A DNA stretch of 64,000 nucleotides from Streptomyces sp. TRM68416 (lineage in GTDB: Bacteria; Actinomycetota; Actinomycetes; Streptomycetales; Streptomycetaceae), in the NCBI RefSeq assembly GCF_014596915.1, contig NZ_JACVWU010000012.1:62001-126000 (forward strand), given 5' to 3'. Below, piece by piece: positions 9,076 to 17,256 of this stretch. The notes below the pieces were generated by a model, which was not told where the DNA came from, did not search any database, and saw only the letters and a list, made by a program, of their open reading frames with translations. A program made the position numbers and the translations under genes. Each line of letters opens with the position of its first letter. Within the stretch, counting starts at the first letter, position 1.

Positions 9076-9600
9076 ATGCGGATGAAGGTGATCAGACGGC
9101 CCGCGTACACATGGCTGCCTGTGACCGGAGCGGTCGCCGGCTACTTCTTCGCCTCCCTTCTGATGGGGCCGCTGCAGGAAGAACCGCCGGCGGCATTCCT
9201 GCTCGGTGGTATGGCTGTCTTCCTCTGGGCACTTGGGTGGGATTCCGCGATCCGCTGGACCACCGACCGCGTGTCCGTCACCAACCTCCTCCTGACCTCG
9301 ACCGTTAGTTGGAGCGATGTCGCGCGGGTGACGGCCGACGACGGCCTGGTCATCTCCCTGCGCGACGGGCGGACCCTCGGCTCGGTCGCTTTCGGCAGTT
9401 CACTGCTGGGCACGTTCACCGGATACCGGACCCACCGCAGAGCCCTCCGGCTGCTTGCGGAGGCGCACCGCACGGCGTCACAGTCACCCGGCGACAGTGA
9501 CGACGGCCCGGCTCGGATCATCGTGACGTTCGAATGGAGACGCCTCCTCTGGGCTCTGGCGGCCGTCTACGGACCGCTTCTGATCATCTGGGCGCTCTAG
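9076..9600 (+). CDS. Small membrane protein, PH-like domain
   Basis: A 174-residue protein with two N-terminal transmembrane segments (about residues 10-55, the YTWLPVTGAVAGYFFASLL and FLLGGMAVFLWALGW region), a soluble beta-rich part (DRVSVTNLLLTSTVSWSDVARV, pattern of bacterial PH-like domains) and a C-terminal hydrophobic helix. Function unknown. The ATG at 9082 is an alternative start two codons in. It is divergent from the TerD-vWA gene, with about 120 bp between them for both promoters. Confidence 0.7.
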   Translation: MRMKVIRRPAYTWLPVTGAVAGYFFASLLMGPLQEEPPAAFLLGGMAVFLWALGWDSAIRWTTDRVSVTNLLLTSTVSWSDVARVTADDGLVISLRDGRTLGSVAFGSSLLGTFTGYRTHRRALRLLAEAHRTASQSPGDSDDGPARIIVTFEWRRLLWALAAVYGPLLIIWAL

Positions 9601-9637
9601 AGGTGAGGGCGTCGGGCGCTGCCCCGCGTCGAAGGGG

Positions 9638-10117
9638 TCAGGACCCCGCAGGGTCTATCACCTTTATGGCGTCCACCTGCAACTGCGGGACAGTCGTGGA
9701 CCCTCCGATCTGCGTTTCGTACGTAAGGGTTCCAGTGACCTCGACCTTCGCTCTGAAGGCGTCCCCCATGACTATCTGGTCGAGAGCTGCTTCGTCCCCG
9801 GTCAGAACGGTGTTGGTCGGATACTCGTAGGCCTCGGCGTGTCGAACCCCGTCGACATCGGCGCGGAAGGCGTCGGGGCCTGTCGCTGCGTCGAACTGTG
9901 TGACGACTCCGTACACGACGTAGTGCTCGCCAATGTGATCGTCAGGGTCTTTGGCGATCAGCGCCCACTCTCGGGCGGTCAGCGGGTCGTACGTCGCCGT
10001 AGGCGAGGGTGGTGCCGCCTGAGCCGACACTGCCGGGAGGGACAGGGCGGCACCGGATACGGCCAAGGCGAGGCCGACCATGGTCAGAATCGCTACAGCG
10101 ATCACTCGGTTCTTCAT
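9638..10117 (-). CDS. Secreted protein of unknown function
   Basis: A 159-residue protein with a clear Sec signal peptide: MKNR, a hydrophobic core of about 20 residues, and an Ala-x-Ala cleavage region near SAQAAPPS (about residue 34). No lipobox cysteine is seen. The mature part has REWALIAKDPDDHIGEHYVVYG followed by VTQFDAATG, a pattern found in actinobacterial exported hypothetical proteins with an OB-like fold. The start at ATG 10117 is fixed by AGGAGA five bases upstream. No neighbour suggests a partner. Confidence 0.8.
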   Translation of the reverse strand: MKNRVIAVAILTMVGLALAVSGAALSLPAVSAQAAPPSPTATYDPLTAREWALIAKDPDDHIGEHYVVYGVVTQFDAATGPDAFRADVDGVRHAEAYEYPTNTVLTGDEAALDQIVMGDAFRAKVEVTGTLTYETQIGGSTTVPQLQVDAIKVIDPAGS

Positions 10118-10206
10118 CGGATCTCCTGGGGTGACCTCCCCATTCGAGCGTAGATCCGTATCCAGCGGCTGTCTCTCTCGGCTCAAGGCTTGGCCAGTAG
10201 TCGGAC

Positions 10207-10245
10207 CGTCGGACCCGTGCCCCACGGTGGATCACGAGTCCGACG
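10207..10245 (-). terminator. Possible thiC terminator hairpin
   Basis: CGTCGGAC (10207-10214) and GTCCGACG (10238-10245) form a perfect 8-bp stem, with a small inner stem CCGTG/CACGG. It lies 15 bp downstream of the thiC stop on the minus strand. Confidence 0.5.
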
Positions 10246-10259
10246 GCGAGCAGCTTCAC

Positions 10260-12089
10260 TCAGTCCGCGAGCGGCAGGTACACCCTGTTCCCGCTGGCCG
10301 CGAACTCCTTCGACTTCTGGAGCATCCCTTCGGCGATCTCCTCCTGGGACGCGCCCTCGGCCGCTGTACCGCCGAACCGTTCGTTGATGCTCTGGCTGAT
10401 CTTCATCGAGCAGAACTTCGGTCCGCACATCGAGCAGAAGTGGGCGGTCTTCGCCGGCTCGGCCGGCAGGGTCTCGTCGTGGAACTCCCGTGCTGTGTCC
10501 GGGTCGAGGGCCAGGTTGAACTGGTCCTCCCAGCGGAACTCGAAACGGGCGTCGGACAGCGCGTCGTCCCACTCCTGTGCACCGGGGTGCCCCTTGGCGA
10601 GGTCGGCTGCGTGGGCGGCGATCTTGTAGGTGATGACGCCGGTCTTGACGTCGTCACGGTTGGGCAGGCCCAGGTGTTCCTTGGGCGTGACGTAGCAGAG
10701 CATGGCCGTGCCCCACCAGGCGATCATCGCGGCACCGATGCCGGAGGTGATGTGGTCGTACGCCGGCGCGACGTCCGTCGTCAGCGGGCCGAGCGTATAG
10801 AACGGAGCTTCATCACAGATCTCCTGCTGAAGGTCGATGTTCTCCTTGATCTTGTGCATCGGGACATGTCCCGGGCCCTCGATCATGGTCTGAACATTGA
10901 AACGCTTCGCGATCCGGTTGAGTTCCCCGAGCGTCCTCAACTCCGCGAACTGTGCCTCGTCATTGGCGTCCGCGATCGAGCCGGGCCGCAGGCCGTCGCC
11001 GAGGGAGTACGTGACGTCGTAGGCGGCGAGGATCTCGCAGAGCTCCTCGAAGTTCTCGTAGAGGAACGACTCCTTGTGGTGCGCGAGGCACCACGCGGCC
11101 ATGATCGAGCCGCCGCGGGAGACGATGCCGGTCTTGCGGTTGGCGGTCAGCGGGACGTACGGCAGGCGGACGCCCGCGTGAACCGTCATGTAGTCCACGC
11201 CCTGCTCGGCCTGCTCGATGACGGTGTCCTTGTAGATCTCCCAGGTCAGCTCCTCGGCCCTGCCGTCGACCTTTTCGAGGGCCTGGTAGAGCGGGACCGT
11301 GCCGATGGGGACGGGGGAGTTGCGCAGCACCCACTCGCGGGTGGTGTGGATGTTGCGGCCGGTGGACAGGTCCATGACCGTGTCGGCGCCCCAGCGGGTC
11401 GCCCAGGTCATCTTCTCGACCTCCTCCTCGATGGAAGAGGTCACCGCCGAGTTGCCGATGTTGGCGTTGACCTTCACCAGGAACCGCTTGCCGATGATCA
11501 TCGGCTCGATCTCCGGGTGGTTGACGTTGGCGGGGAGCACCGCCCGGCCCTCGGCGATCTCCTCGCGGACCACCTCTGGAGAAACGTTCTCCCGGATAGC
11601 GACGTACTCCATCTCGGGCGTGATCTCGCCGCGGCGGGCGTAGGCGAGCTGCGTGACCGCACTGCCGTCGCGGCTGCGGCGCGGCAGGCGGGGCCGTCCC
11701 GGAAAGACCGCGTCGAGGTTGCGCAGGTTGCCGCCGCGCGGCGAGGTGTGCTTGATCCCGTCGTCTTCGGGACGGACGGGGCGGCCCGCGTACTCCTCGG
11801 TGTCGCCGCGGCCGATGATCCAGTTCTCCCGCAGCGGGGCCAGGCCCCGGCGGACGTCGGTGTCGGCGAGCGGATCCGTGTACGGGCCCGATGTGTCGTA
11901 CAGGGTGACCGACTGCCCGTTGGTGAGGTGCACCTGACGAACCGGCACCCGCAGGTCGGGGCGCGAGCCCTCGACGTACGCCTTGTGCCAGCCGATGGAC
12001 TTCCCGGCCTCCTGGGGCTTGTCGTCCTGGGCAGTGCTCTTGGTGTCGCCCTGGACGGAGGCAGGCGTGCGTGCGTCCTTGATGGTCAT
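10260..12089 (-). CDS. thiC: Phosphomethylpyrimidine synthase ThiC
   Basis: A 609-residue radical-SAM enzyme that converts aminoimidazole ribotide to HMP phosphate for thiamine synthesis. Recognisable blocks include GNIGNSAVTSSIEEEV, the substrate-site stretch IEGPGHVPMHKIKENID, and the C-terminal cluster motif FCSMCGPKFCSM that holds the 4Fe-4S cysteines. Length fits the family. It is preceded by a TPP riboswitch whose 3' strand reaches the ribosome binding site (GGGAGTAGG), so thiamine pyrophosphate probably represses its expression. Confidence 0.98.
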   Translation of the reverse strand: MTIKDARTPASVQGDTKSTAQDDKPQEAGKSIGWHKAYVEGSRPDLRVPVRQVHLTNGQSVTLYDTSGPYTDPLADTDVRRGLAPLRENWIIGRGDTEEYAGRPVRPEDDGIKHTSPRGGNLRNLDAVFPGRPRLPRRSRDGSAVTQLAYARRGEITPEMEYVAIRENVSPEVVREEIAEGRAVLPANVNHPEIEPMIIGKRFLVKVNANIGNSAVTSSIEEEVEKMTWATRWGADTVMDLSTGRNIHTTREWVLRNSPVPIGTVPLYQALEKVDGRAEELTWEIYKDTVIEQAEQGVDYMTVHAGVRLPYVPLTANRKTGIVSRGGSIMAAWCLAHHKESFLYENFEELCEILAAYDVTYSLGDGLRPGSIADANDEAQFAELRTLGELNRIAKRFNVQTMIEGPGHVPMHKIKENIDLQQEICDEAPFYTLGPLTTDVAPAYDHITSGIGAAMIAWWGTAMLCYVTPKEHLGLPNRDDVKTGVITYKIAAHAADLAKGHPGAQEWDDALSDARFEFRWEDQFNLALDPDTAREFHDETLPAEPAKTAHFCSMCGPKFCSMKISQSINERFGGTAAEGASQEEIAEGMLQKSKEFAASGNRVYLPLAD

Positions 12090-12097
12090 GAGACCTA

Positions 12098-12264
12098 CTC
12101 CCTACGCCGGCATTACCCGGTAACAGGTTCGGCGGTCGACGCAGCGGTATCCGTCTGCCGATGCTCCGTGTGAAACATCACTCTTCTTCGGTGACGTTTC
12201 ATGTGAAACATCGCTGGGACGGAGGTCAGCGCCCTCTCAGCCCGGTGCTCCGAGCTCCCGCGTG
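12098..12264 (-). ncRNA. TPP riboswitch (THI element) with an extended P3 arm
   Basis: Read on the minus strand, the element has the two conserved halves of a THI box. The 5' half carries GGGCTGAGAGGGCGCTGACC with the CTGAGA T-loop (plus-strand 12235-12240). The 3' half carries GAACCTGTTACCGGG then TAATGCCGGCGTAGGGAG and ends at 12098, nine bases before the thiC ATG. The halves are about 85 nt apart, so the variable P3 arm is long. The 3' strand overlaps GGGAG near the start codon, which suggests translational control. The near-parS palindrome at 12196-12209 lies in this P3 arm. Confidence 0.9.
12196..12209. other. Degenerate parS-like site inside the TPP riboswitch
   Basis: GTTTCATGTGAAAC differs from parS by one central base. 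It lies in the extended P3 arm of the thiC riboswitch. A second partial copy, TGTGAAACATCA, is found at 12169-12180. Confidence 0.5.
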
Positions 12265-12342
12265 TACAAAGGTGGCTCCACGCTAGCGTCAATTCGGGCG
12301 CGGTGAACAGGGGGCCCCTGCCGTTCTTGCGATGATCGGTCG

Positions 12343-14067
12343 GTGACCACGACGCATGAACCCCCGTTCCCACCGCCCGAGCCGCCCCGCGGCCCCGGCC
12401 CCGGCTCCGGAGGCGGCCCCGCCGGCCGTGGCTTCGGCGGCGGGGACGGGTACGGGCCCGGCGGTGGTGGGTCTGGGGGGAGTGCCCATGGCAACGGCGG
12501 TCCCGGCGGAGGCGCTCCCAGTGGTGGGCCCGGCGGGGGCGGGTCGAGCAGGGGCGGCCCGGGTGGAGGCGGTCCCGGCGGGGGCGGCTCGGGCAGGGGC
12601 GGCCCCGGTGGAGGCGGTCCCGGCGGGGGCGGGCCTGGCAGTGGCGGTCCCGGCAGTGGTGGGCCCGGCAGTGGTGGGCCCGGCAGTGGCGGGCGCGATC
12701 ACGGTCCCGGTTCCCCCGGTGGCGGTGACGGACACGGCCACGGCCACGGCCACGGACACGGTGGTCACTCCCACAGTCACGCCCACGGTCCGGCGGCACC
12801 GGTCTCCAAGCACCTGCGCAAGGTCATCGCGGCGATCCTGATCCCGTTCGCCGCGGCAGTGGTCGTAGGACTGGCGGTGCTGTGGCCCGGTGGGGCGCCG
12901 CCGCACGAGCGCACCGGGGTCGGCTTCGACCGGCAGACCCAGCAGGCGACGGTCACCAAGGTCGAGGAGGTGAGCTGCTCGGCGGTGAACGCCTCGGGTG
13001 TCCCGCCGACCGGCGACACCTCAACCGCCGAGGGCTCCTCCGCCCAGCAGCAGGCGGACGGCACCTGCAAGAAGGCGACGATCCGCGTCGACACGGGCCA
13101 GGACAAGGGCCGTACGTTCACCGAGATCGTGCAGCCCGACCAGTCACGGCAGTTGAACGAGGGCCAGAAGGTCGTGGTCGCCTACGAGCCCTCCGCGCCC
13201 AAGGACCTGCAGTACGCCGTCACCGACGTCAACCGCCGCGTCCCGATGGCGCTGCTCGCCGGCATCTTCGCGCTCGCCGTCGTGCTGGTGGGCCGACTGC
13301 GCGGGGTCATGGCACTGGTCGCCCTGGCCGTCAGCTTCCTGGTACTGACGCTCTTCATCCTCCCCGCGATCCTCCAGGGCTCGAACCCGCTGGTCGTGGC
13401 GGTGGTCGGAGCGAGCGCCATCATGCTGATCGCCCTCTACATGTGCCACGGGCTCTCGGCCCGTACGTCCGTGGCGGTGCTGGGCACGCTGATCTCGCTG
13501 CTGCTGATCGGCATCCTGGGCTCGGCGTTCATCGGCTGGGCCGCTCTGACGGGCAACACCGACGACAACACCGGCCTGATCCACGGCCTGTATCCGGACA
13601 TCGACATGAGCGGTCTGCTGCTGGCCGGCATCATCATCGGTTCGCTCGGCGTCCTCGACGATGTGACGGTCACGCAGACCTCGGCGGTCTGGGAGCTGCA
13701 CGAGGCCAACCCGACGATGGGCTGGCGCGGGCTGTACCGGGCCGGCATCCGTATCGGCCGCGACCACATCGCGTCCGTCGTCAACACGCTCGTCCTCGCC
13801 TACGCGGGCGCCGCGCTACCGCTGCTGCTGCTCTTCTCGATCGCGCAGAGCAGCGTGGGGACGGTTGCCAACAGTGAGTTGGTGGCGGAGGAAATCGTGC
13901 GCACGCTGGTGGGTTCGATCGGCCTGGTCGCATCGGTTCCGGTCACCACGGCCCTGGCCGCGCTGATGGTCTCGGCCGACCGTCCGGCACGGGAGACCGC
14001 GCCGACGGCGCCCGGCACGGCCTCGGCTCCGGCCCGCGGCGGACGGGGACGGCGACGCAAGCGGTGA
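12343..14067 (+). CDS. YibE/F-family membrane protein with Gly- and His-rich N-terminus
   Basis: 574 residues, GTG start. The first 140 residues are almost only Gly, Pro, Ser and Arg and end in a GHGHGHGHGGHSHSHAH metal-ligand-like stretch (about 129-145). One transmembrane helix follows (about 152-176), then an extracytoplasmic domain with two cysteines, then at least six hydrophobic helices with the YibE/F-type stretch DIDMSGLLLAGIIIGSLGVLDDV. C-terminus is Arg/Gly-rich. YibE/F proteins are predicted transporters or permeases of unknown substrate; the His-rich region hints at metal binding, which is inference. Divergent from thiC with about 80 bp to the riboswitch. Confidence 0.85.
   Translation: MTTTHEPPFPPPEPPRGPGPGSGGGPAGRGFGGGDGYGPGGGGSGGSAHGNGGPGGGAPSGGPGGGGSSRGGPGGGGPGGGGSGRGGPGGGGPGGGGPGSGGPGSGGPGSGGPGSGGRDHGPGSPGGGDGHGHGHGHGHGGHSHSHAHGPAAPVSKHLRKVIAAILIPFAAAVVVGLAVLWPGGAPPHERTGVGFDRQTQQATVTKVEEVSCSAVNASGVPPTGDTSTAEGSSAQQQADGTCKKATIRVDTGQDKGRTFTEIVQPDQSRQLNEGQKVVVAYEPSAPKDLQYAVTDVNRRVPMALLAGIFALAVVLVGRLRGVMALVALAVSFLVLTLFILPAILQGSNPLVVAVVGASAIMLIALYMCHGLSARTSVAVLGTLISLLLIGILGSAFIGWAALTGNTDDNTGLIHGLYPDIDMSGLLLAGIIIGSLGVLDDVTVTQTSAVWELHEANPTMGWRGLYRAGIRIGRDHIASVVNTLVLAYAGAALPLLLLFSIAQSSVGTVANSELVAEEIVRTLVGSIGLVASVPVTTALAALMVSADRPARETAPTAPGTASAPARGGRGRRRKR
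12400..12710 (+). repeat. Tandem Gly-rich coding repeats
   Basis: Imperfect 9-18 bp units such as GGTGGAGGCGGTCCCGGC and GGCAGTGGTGGGCCC recur across about 300 bp and encode GGPGGGG/GSGGPGS strings in the YibE/F-like protein. The region is extremely G-rich and prone to slippage, so repeat number should vary between strains. Confidence 0.75.
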
Positions 14068-14217
14068 TCCGCGGGAGCGTCCCGGTCCCCGCAGGCCGGG
14101 GTCAGTCGGCACGCCTGCGAACCGGCACCCCCGCGAACCGGCACGCCCAGGTTGCCCGCCCGCGCACCCGCAACCCCCGGAAGAAGCGTTCCTGCACCCC
14201 TCCCGCGACACGACGGC

Positions 14218-14257
14218 GAAGCGTTACGCCACCACCCCGGCGCTCCCGTAACGCTTC
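14218..14257. terminator. Bidirectional terminator between yibE/F-like gene and ssgA
   Basis: GAAGCGTTACG (14218-14228) and CGTAACGCTTC (14247-14257) are perfect inverted repeats between convergent genes. The right arm touches the ssgA stop codon. Confidence 0.75.
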
Positions 14258-14693
14258 AGCCCGCGCTCTGTTCCTCGGCCAGGATCCGGTCCAGCGCCTC
14301 GTCGAGGCTGGCGTCGAAGTCGGACAGCGCACCCTCCTGGCCCAACGGCACCAGCCGGTCCGTGCGGTCCAGGAAGGCCACCAAGGGTGCCGAGGAGGAG
14401 CGGAACACCGCCTGGTCACCGCCGACCTGAAGACGGATCAGGACGTCACCCGGCGACTCGGGGTCGGCCGGCGCGACGTGGACGTCGCCCTCCCCGCACG
14501 GCCGGCCCACCCCGTCGATCAGCAGCTCGCGCCCGAATGCCCAGGTCACCGGGGCGTCTCCGGGCAGATGGAAGGTCAGCCGCACGGCATAGGGATCAGT
14601 GGCCTCGTAGCGCAGCTCCACCGGAATGCGGAAGGAGAGCTCCTCGGACACGAGAAAGCTCATCATGACCTCTGCCTGTACGGACTCACGCAT
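14256..14693 (-). CDS. ssgA: Sporulation and cell division protein SsgA
   Basis: A 145-residue SsgA-like protein: MRESVQAEVMMSFLVSEELS, then YEATDPYAVRLTFHLPGD, WAFGRELLIDGVGRP and a C-terminal LDEALDRILAEEQSAG that is nearly identical to Streptomyces SsgA. SsgA activates sporulation septation in aerial hyphae and marks sites of septum and branch formation; its paralogue SsgB recruits FtsZ. I start at ATG 14693; the frame is open 26 codons upstream but the added residues are not SsgA-like. The regulator ssgR is directly upstream on the same strand with 99 bp between, the expected place of the ssgA promoter. Confidence 0.97.
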   Translation of the reverse strand: MRESVQAEVMMSFLVSEELSFRIPVELRYEATDPYAVRLTFHLPGDAPVTWAFGRELLIDGVGRPCGEGDVHVAPADPESPGDVLIRLQVGGDQAVFRSSSAPLVAFLDRTDRLVPLGQEGALSDFDASLDEALDRILAEEQSAG

Positions 14694-14792
14694 CGCCAAC
14701 CCCGTCATCTGCCGTAGAACAGCCAGGAATGATCGTCCCGACCCTGATGAAATCTTGCTGAACGTACACAACAGATCACAAGGAGTGAGTTT

Positions 14793-15902
14793 TCAGATGC
14801 TGATAGAGATCGCGAGTGACCCCAGCATCCGCCCGACCTCGCTCTGCAGTTGCCGTACCGCCCCCAGCAGCCGGTCCTCCTGGTGGACGGGGAGGGAGAT
14901 GGCCATGGTGGCGGCGGTGGTGCCGACCGTGATCGGGATGGCCGCGCACACCGTTCCCAACGCGTACTCCTGACGCTCGATCACCGGTTCCATCCGCCGC
15001 ATCCGCGTCAGACGGCGCAGGAGGGCGTGGCTGTCCCGCGCCGTGTACGGGGTGATGGGCTGCACGGGGTAGCGGTCCAGGTGGTCACGGCGCGCGCCCT
15101 CGTCCAGTTGGGACAGCAGACACTGTCCGATCGCGTGCGCGTGCCCGGTCTCCCGGAAGTCGGCCCACTCCTCCACGGCCGGATTGCCCGGGGTGTCGGA
15201 GACGCACATGACCTCGATCTCGCCGTCGCTGTACATCGCGTAGTAGACGGGGACGCCGATGGCGTCGCGCCAGTGGGCGAGGGCGTCGACGACCGTGCTG
15301 CGACGTTTCTGCTGTGCTCCGCTGCTGCTCAGCCGCTCGGCCGCCTCACCGAGGAAGAACAGGCCCTTGTCGCGCCGCAGATAGCCCTCGTGCACCAGGG
15401 TGCGCAGCAGGTGATAGGCGGTGGGGAGCGCCAGGCCGGTCTCCCGGGCCAGTTGCTTCGCCGGGGCGCCGTGCTCGTGCGCGGCGACGGACTCCAGCAG
15501 ACGCATCGCGCGCTGGACGGATCCGATGAGCGTCGAGGAGGCCGACGGCTGGCCGGATCTGACGGGTTGTACCGGGCTCGGTGGGGGGCCGGAGCTCGCG
15601 AGGGGGCCGAGGCCCGGTGGGGGGCCGGCATTCGGAGGGGAGCCGGGGTGAGGCGGCCGTACCGGGCTCGGAGATGTCCCGGAGTTCGATGGCCGCGCCG
15701 CGCTCGAAGGGGACGCCGTACTCGAAGGGGATTCCGGCTTCGCGGAGCCGATGGGCTGCACCTGCCCGGGGTGCGCGGTCGGCGTCCGTGCCGGTGCGGG
15801 CGGTGCGGGCGGCGGCGTGGCCGGTCGCGTCCGCTGGGGAGGCGCGGGCTGTACCGGGGGGCGGATGCGGATCTCGGAGGGTGCGGTGTCAACCGTGGCC
15901 AA
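14793..15902 (-). CDS. ssgR: IclR-type regulator SsgR with a long proline-rich N-terminal extension
   Basis: The C-terminal 240 residues are an IclR regulator: winged helix SVQRAMRLLESVAAHEHGAPAKQLARETGLALPTAYHLLRTL and an effector domain with VMCVSDTPGNPAVEEW. The position just upstream of ssgA identifies it as SsgR, the known activator of ssgA. The frame continues upstream for about 127 residues rich in Pro, Ser and Ala, opening at TTG 15902 with GGGAG spaced seven bases before. No stop or convincing alternative start separates the extension from the HTH domain, except internal candidates near residue 128. Whether the extension is translated is uncertain. Confidence 0.85.
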   Translation of the reverse strand: MATVDTAPSEIRIRPPVQPAPPQRTRPATPPPAPPAPARTPTAHPGQVQPIGSAKPESPSSTASPSSAARPSNSGTSPSPVRPPHPGSPPNAGPPPGLGPLASSGPPPSPVQPVRSGQPSASSTLIGSVQRAMRLLESVAAHEHGAPAKQLARETGLALPTAYHLLRTLVHEGYLRRDKGLFFLGEAAERLSSSGAQQKRRSTVVDALAHWRDAIGVPVYYAMYSDGEIEVMCVSDTPGNPAVEEWADFRETGHAHAIGQCLLSQLDEGARRDHLDRYPVQPITPYTARDSHALLRRLTRMRRMEPVIERQEYALGTVCAAIPITVGTTAATMAISLPVHQEDRLLGAVRQLQSEVGRMLGSLAISISI

Positions 15903-16100
15903 GGGTCACTCCCAAAGCGCGAGGGGGCAGCCCGTGCGGGGAACACGGGGGAGGGTGTACGCCACTCGCGGGGTCGTCCCCGCGTCGGTTTCCGGACTCT
16001 AATCGTCCGCCACCGCTTGCAGACGACCTGTCCGGAAAACTTCCCTCGCCCGAGGGAACCGGCGATTCCCGTTACCGCTCGCCGGTTGCCCGCGCGCCCC

Positions 16101-16313
16101 TCACCAGTCGCTGCGCGAGGAGGAACTCGACATGAACTTCCGTACGACGTAGATGAGTCCGCCGACCAGTGCCACGAAGACCAGCAGCTTGAACAGCAGC
16201 CCGATGACGAAACCGACGACGCTGGCTATCAGCCCGCCGAACACCACCAGGGCGATGACAGGCACCGCAACCCACTTCACCCACCACGGCATTCCCGCGA
16301 AGATCTCACGCAT
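16101..16313 (-). CDS. Small two-helix membrane protein (DUF5326-like)
   Basis: A 70-residue protein beginning MREIFAGMPWWVKWVAVP with two hydrophobic helices and a basic, serine-rich C-terminus (RKFMSSSSSRSDW). It resembles the Streptomyces-specific DUF5326 group; function unknown. ATG 16313 follows GAGGACGAGGGCG, a plausible ribosome binding site. An upstream in-frame ATG at 16328 is less likely. Confidence 0.7.
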   Translation of the reverse strand: MREIFAGMPWWVKWVAVPVIALVVFGGLIASVVGFVIGLLFKLLVFVALVGGLIYVVRKFMSSSSSRSDW

Positions 16314-16495
16314 CGCCCTCGTCCTCATCTCTCCGCCCGGCTCAGTGCCGGGCCCGGTCGGACGGGCCCCGCTCCTGTCGGCGGGCCCATCTCTCACGTC
16401 CTGCACTCGATGCTAGAGCCGCGGGTGCGCCGACGGGGGCCTCGCACCCCTTGTCCTCCCCTGATCGATCCCCTAGGGAACCCCGGGGTGGCGGA

Positions 16496-16813
16496 TCAGC
16501 TCTCGGCCGGAGAGAACACCACCATCACCCGCAGATCCTCGCTGATGTGGTGGAACTTGTGGGCGACCCCGGCCGGTACGTACACCACGCTGCCACGCGC
16601 CACCTGCGTGGTCTCCATGCCGACGGTGATGTGGGCACGGCCGCTCACGACGAAGTAGACCTCGTCCTGGTTGTGCGGCTTCTGTGGATCATGCTCGCCG
16701 GCGTTGAGCGCGTACAGACCGACCGACATGTTCCGCTCACGCAGGAACTGCAGGTAGGCGCCCTCGTTGGCGGCGCGCTCCGCCTCCAGTTCGTCCAGCC
16801 GGAATGCCTTCAT
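16496..16813 (-). CDS. Cupin-domain protein
   Basis: A 105-residue single-domain cupin. The N-terminal helix FRLDELEAERAANEGAYLQFL precedes the beta-barrel motifs: cupin 1 around DPQKPHNQDEVYFVVSGRAHITVG and cupin 2 in GSVVYVPAGVAHKFHHI, with metal-ligand histidine and glutamate residues present (HNQDE and HKFHH). Substrate unknown; small cupins often sequester metals or act as isomerases. Divergent from the holin-like gene with 59 bp between, so promoters are close together. Confidence 0.85.
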   Translation of the reverse strand: MKAFRLDELEAERAANEGAYLQFLRERNMSVGLYALNAGEHDPQKPHNQDEVYFVVSGRAHITVGMETTQVARGSVVYVPAGVAHKFHHISEDLRVMVVFSPAES

Positions 16814-16872
16814 CTCTCTCGTCCGCCTCTGCGCCTGTGTCGTAGCCGATCTCGTCTGCCACGATCAGACAC

Positions 16873-17250
16873 ATGAAGAATTTCGTAGTCAAGACGATCG
16901 CCAACGCGGGTGCCCTGGCAGTCGCGGTGTGGCTGCTCGACAAGATCACCCTGACCGGTGACGGCACGGGCAAGAAGATCGGCACCCTGCTCCTGGTCGC
17001 GCTGCTCTTCGGCCTGGTCAACTTCCTGGTCAAGCCGGTTGTGAAGCTCCTGAGCCTGCCGCTGCTCATCCTGACGCTCGGCCTGTTCACCCTGGTCGTC
17101 AACGCGCTGATGCTGCTGCTGACCTCCTGGCTGGCCGACAAGCTCGACCTGAGCTTCCACGTCGAGGGCTTCTGGACGGCCGTCCTCGGCGGCCTGATCA
17201 TCTCGATCGTCTCCTGGGCGCTCAACGTCGCCCTGCCCGACGGGGACTGA
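16873..17250 (+). CDS. Phage-holin-family (superfamily IV) membrane protein
   Basis: 125 residues with four hydrophobic segments and the signature FGLVNFLVKPVVKLLSLPLLILTLGLFTLVVNALML of the so-called mycobacterial phage holin family. Despite the name, these chromosomal proteins have no shown role in lysis. It heads a likely three-gene operon: ptpA starts six bases after its stop and the PLP enzyme overlaps ptpA. Confidence 0.85.
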   Translation: MKNFVVKTIANAGALAVAVWLLDKITLTGDGTGKKIGTLLLVALLFGLVNFLVKPVVKLLSLPLLILTLGLFTLVVNALMLLLTSWLADKLDLSFHVEGFWTAVLGGLIISIVSWALNVALPDGD

Positions 17251-17256
17251 GCGCCG

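Noticed and set aside
10183..10260. A possible tRNA between the secreted-protein gene and thiC, suggested by a T-loop-like GGATCACGAGTCC
   Set aside because: No acceptor stem, anticodon arm or D-loop can be drawn; the strong pairing is an 8-bp hairpin better explained as a terminator.
12400..12710. A CRISPR-like or minisatellite array in the G-rich repeats
   Set aside because: The repeats are short, imperfect and in frame, have no spacers, and code for Gly-rich protein.
16873..17250. A prophage remnant suggested by the holin-family gene
   Set aside because: This family is a chromosomal membrane protein in actinobacteria; no other phage gene is near and it sits in an operon with ptpA.
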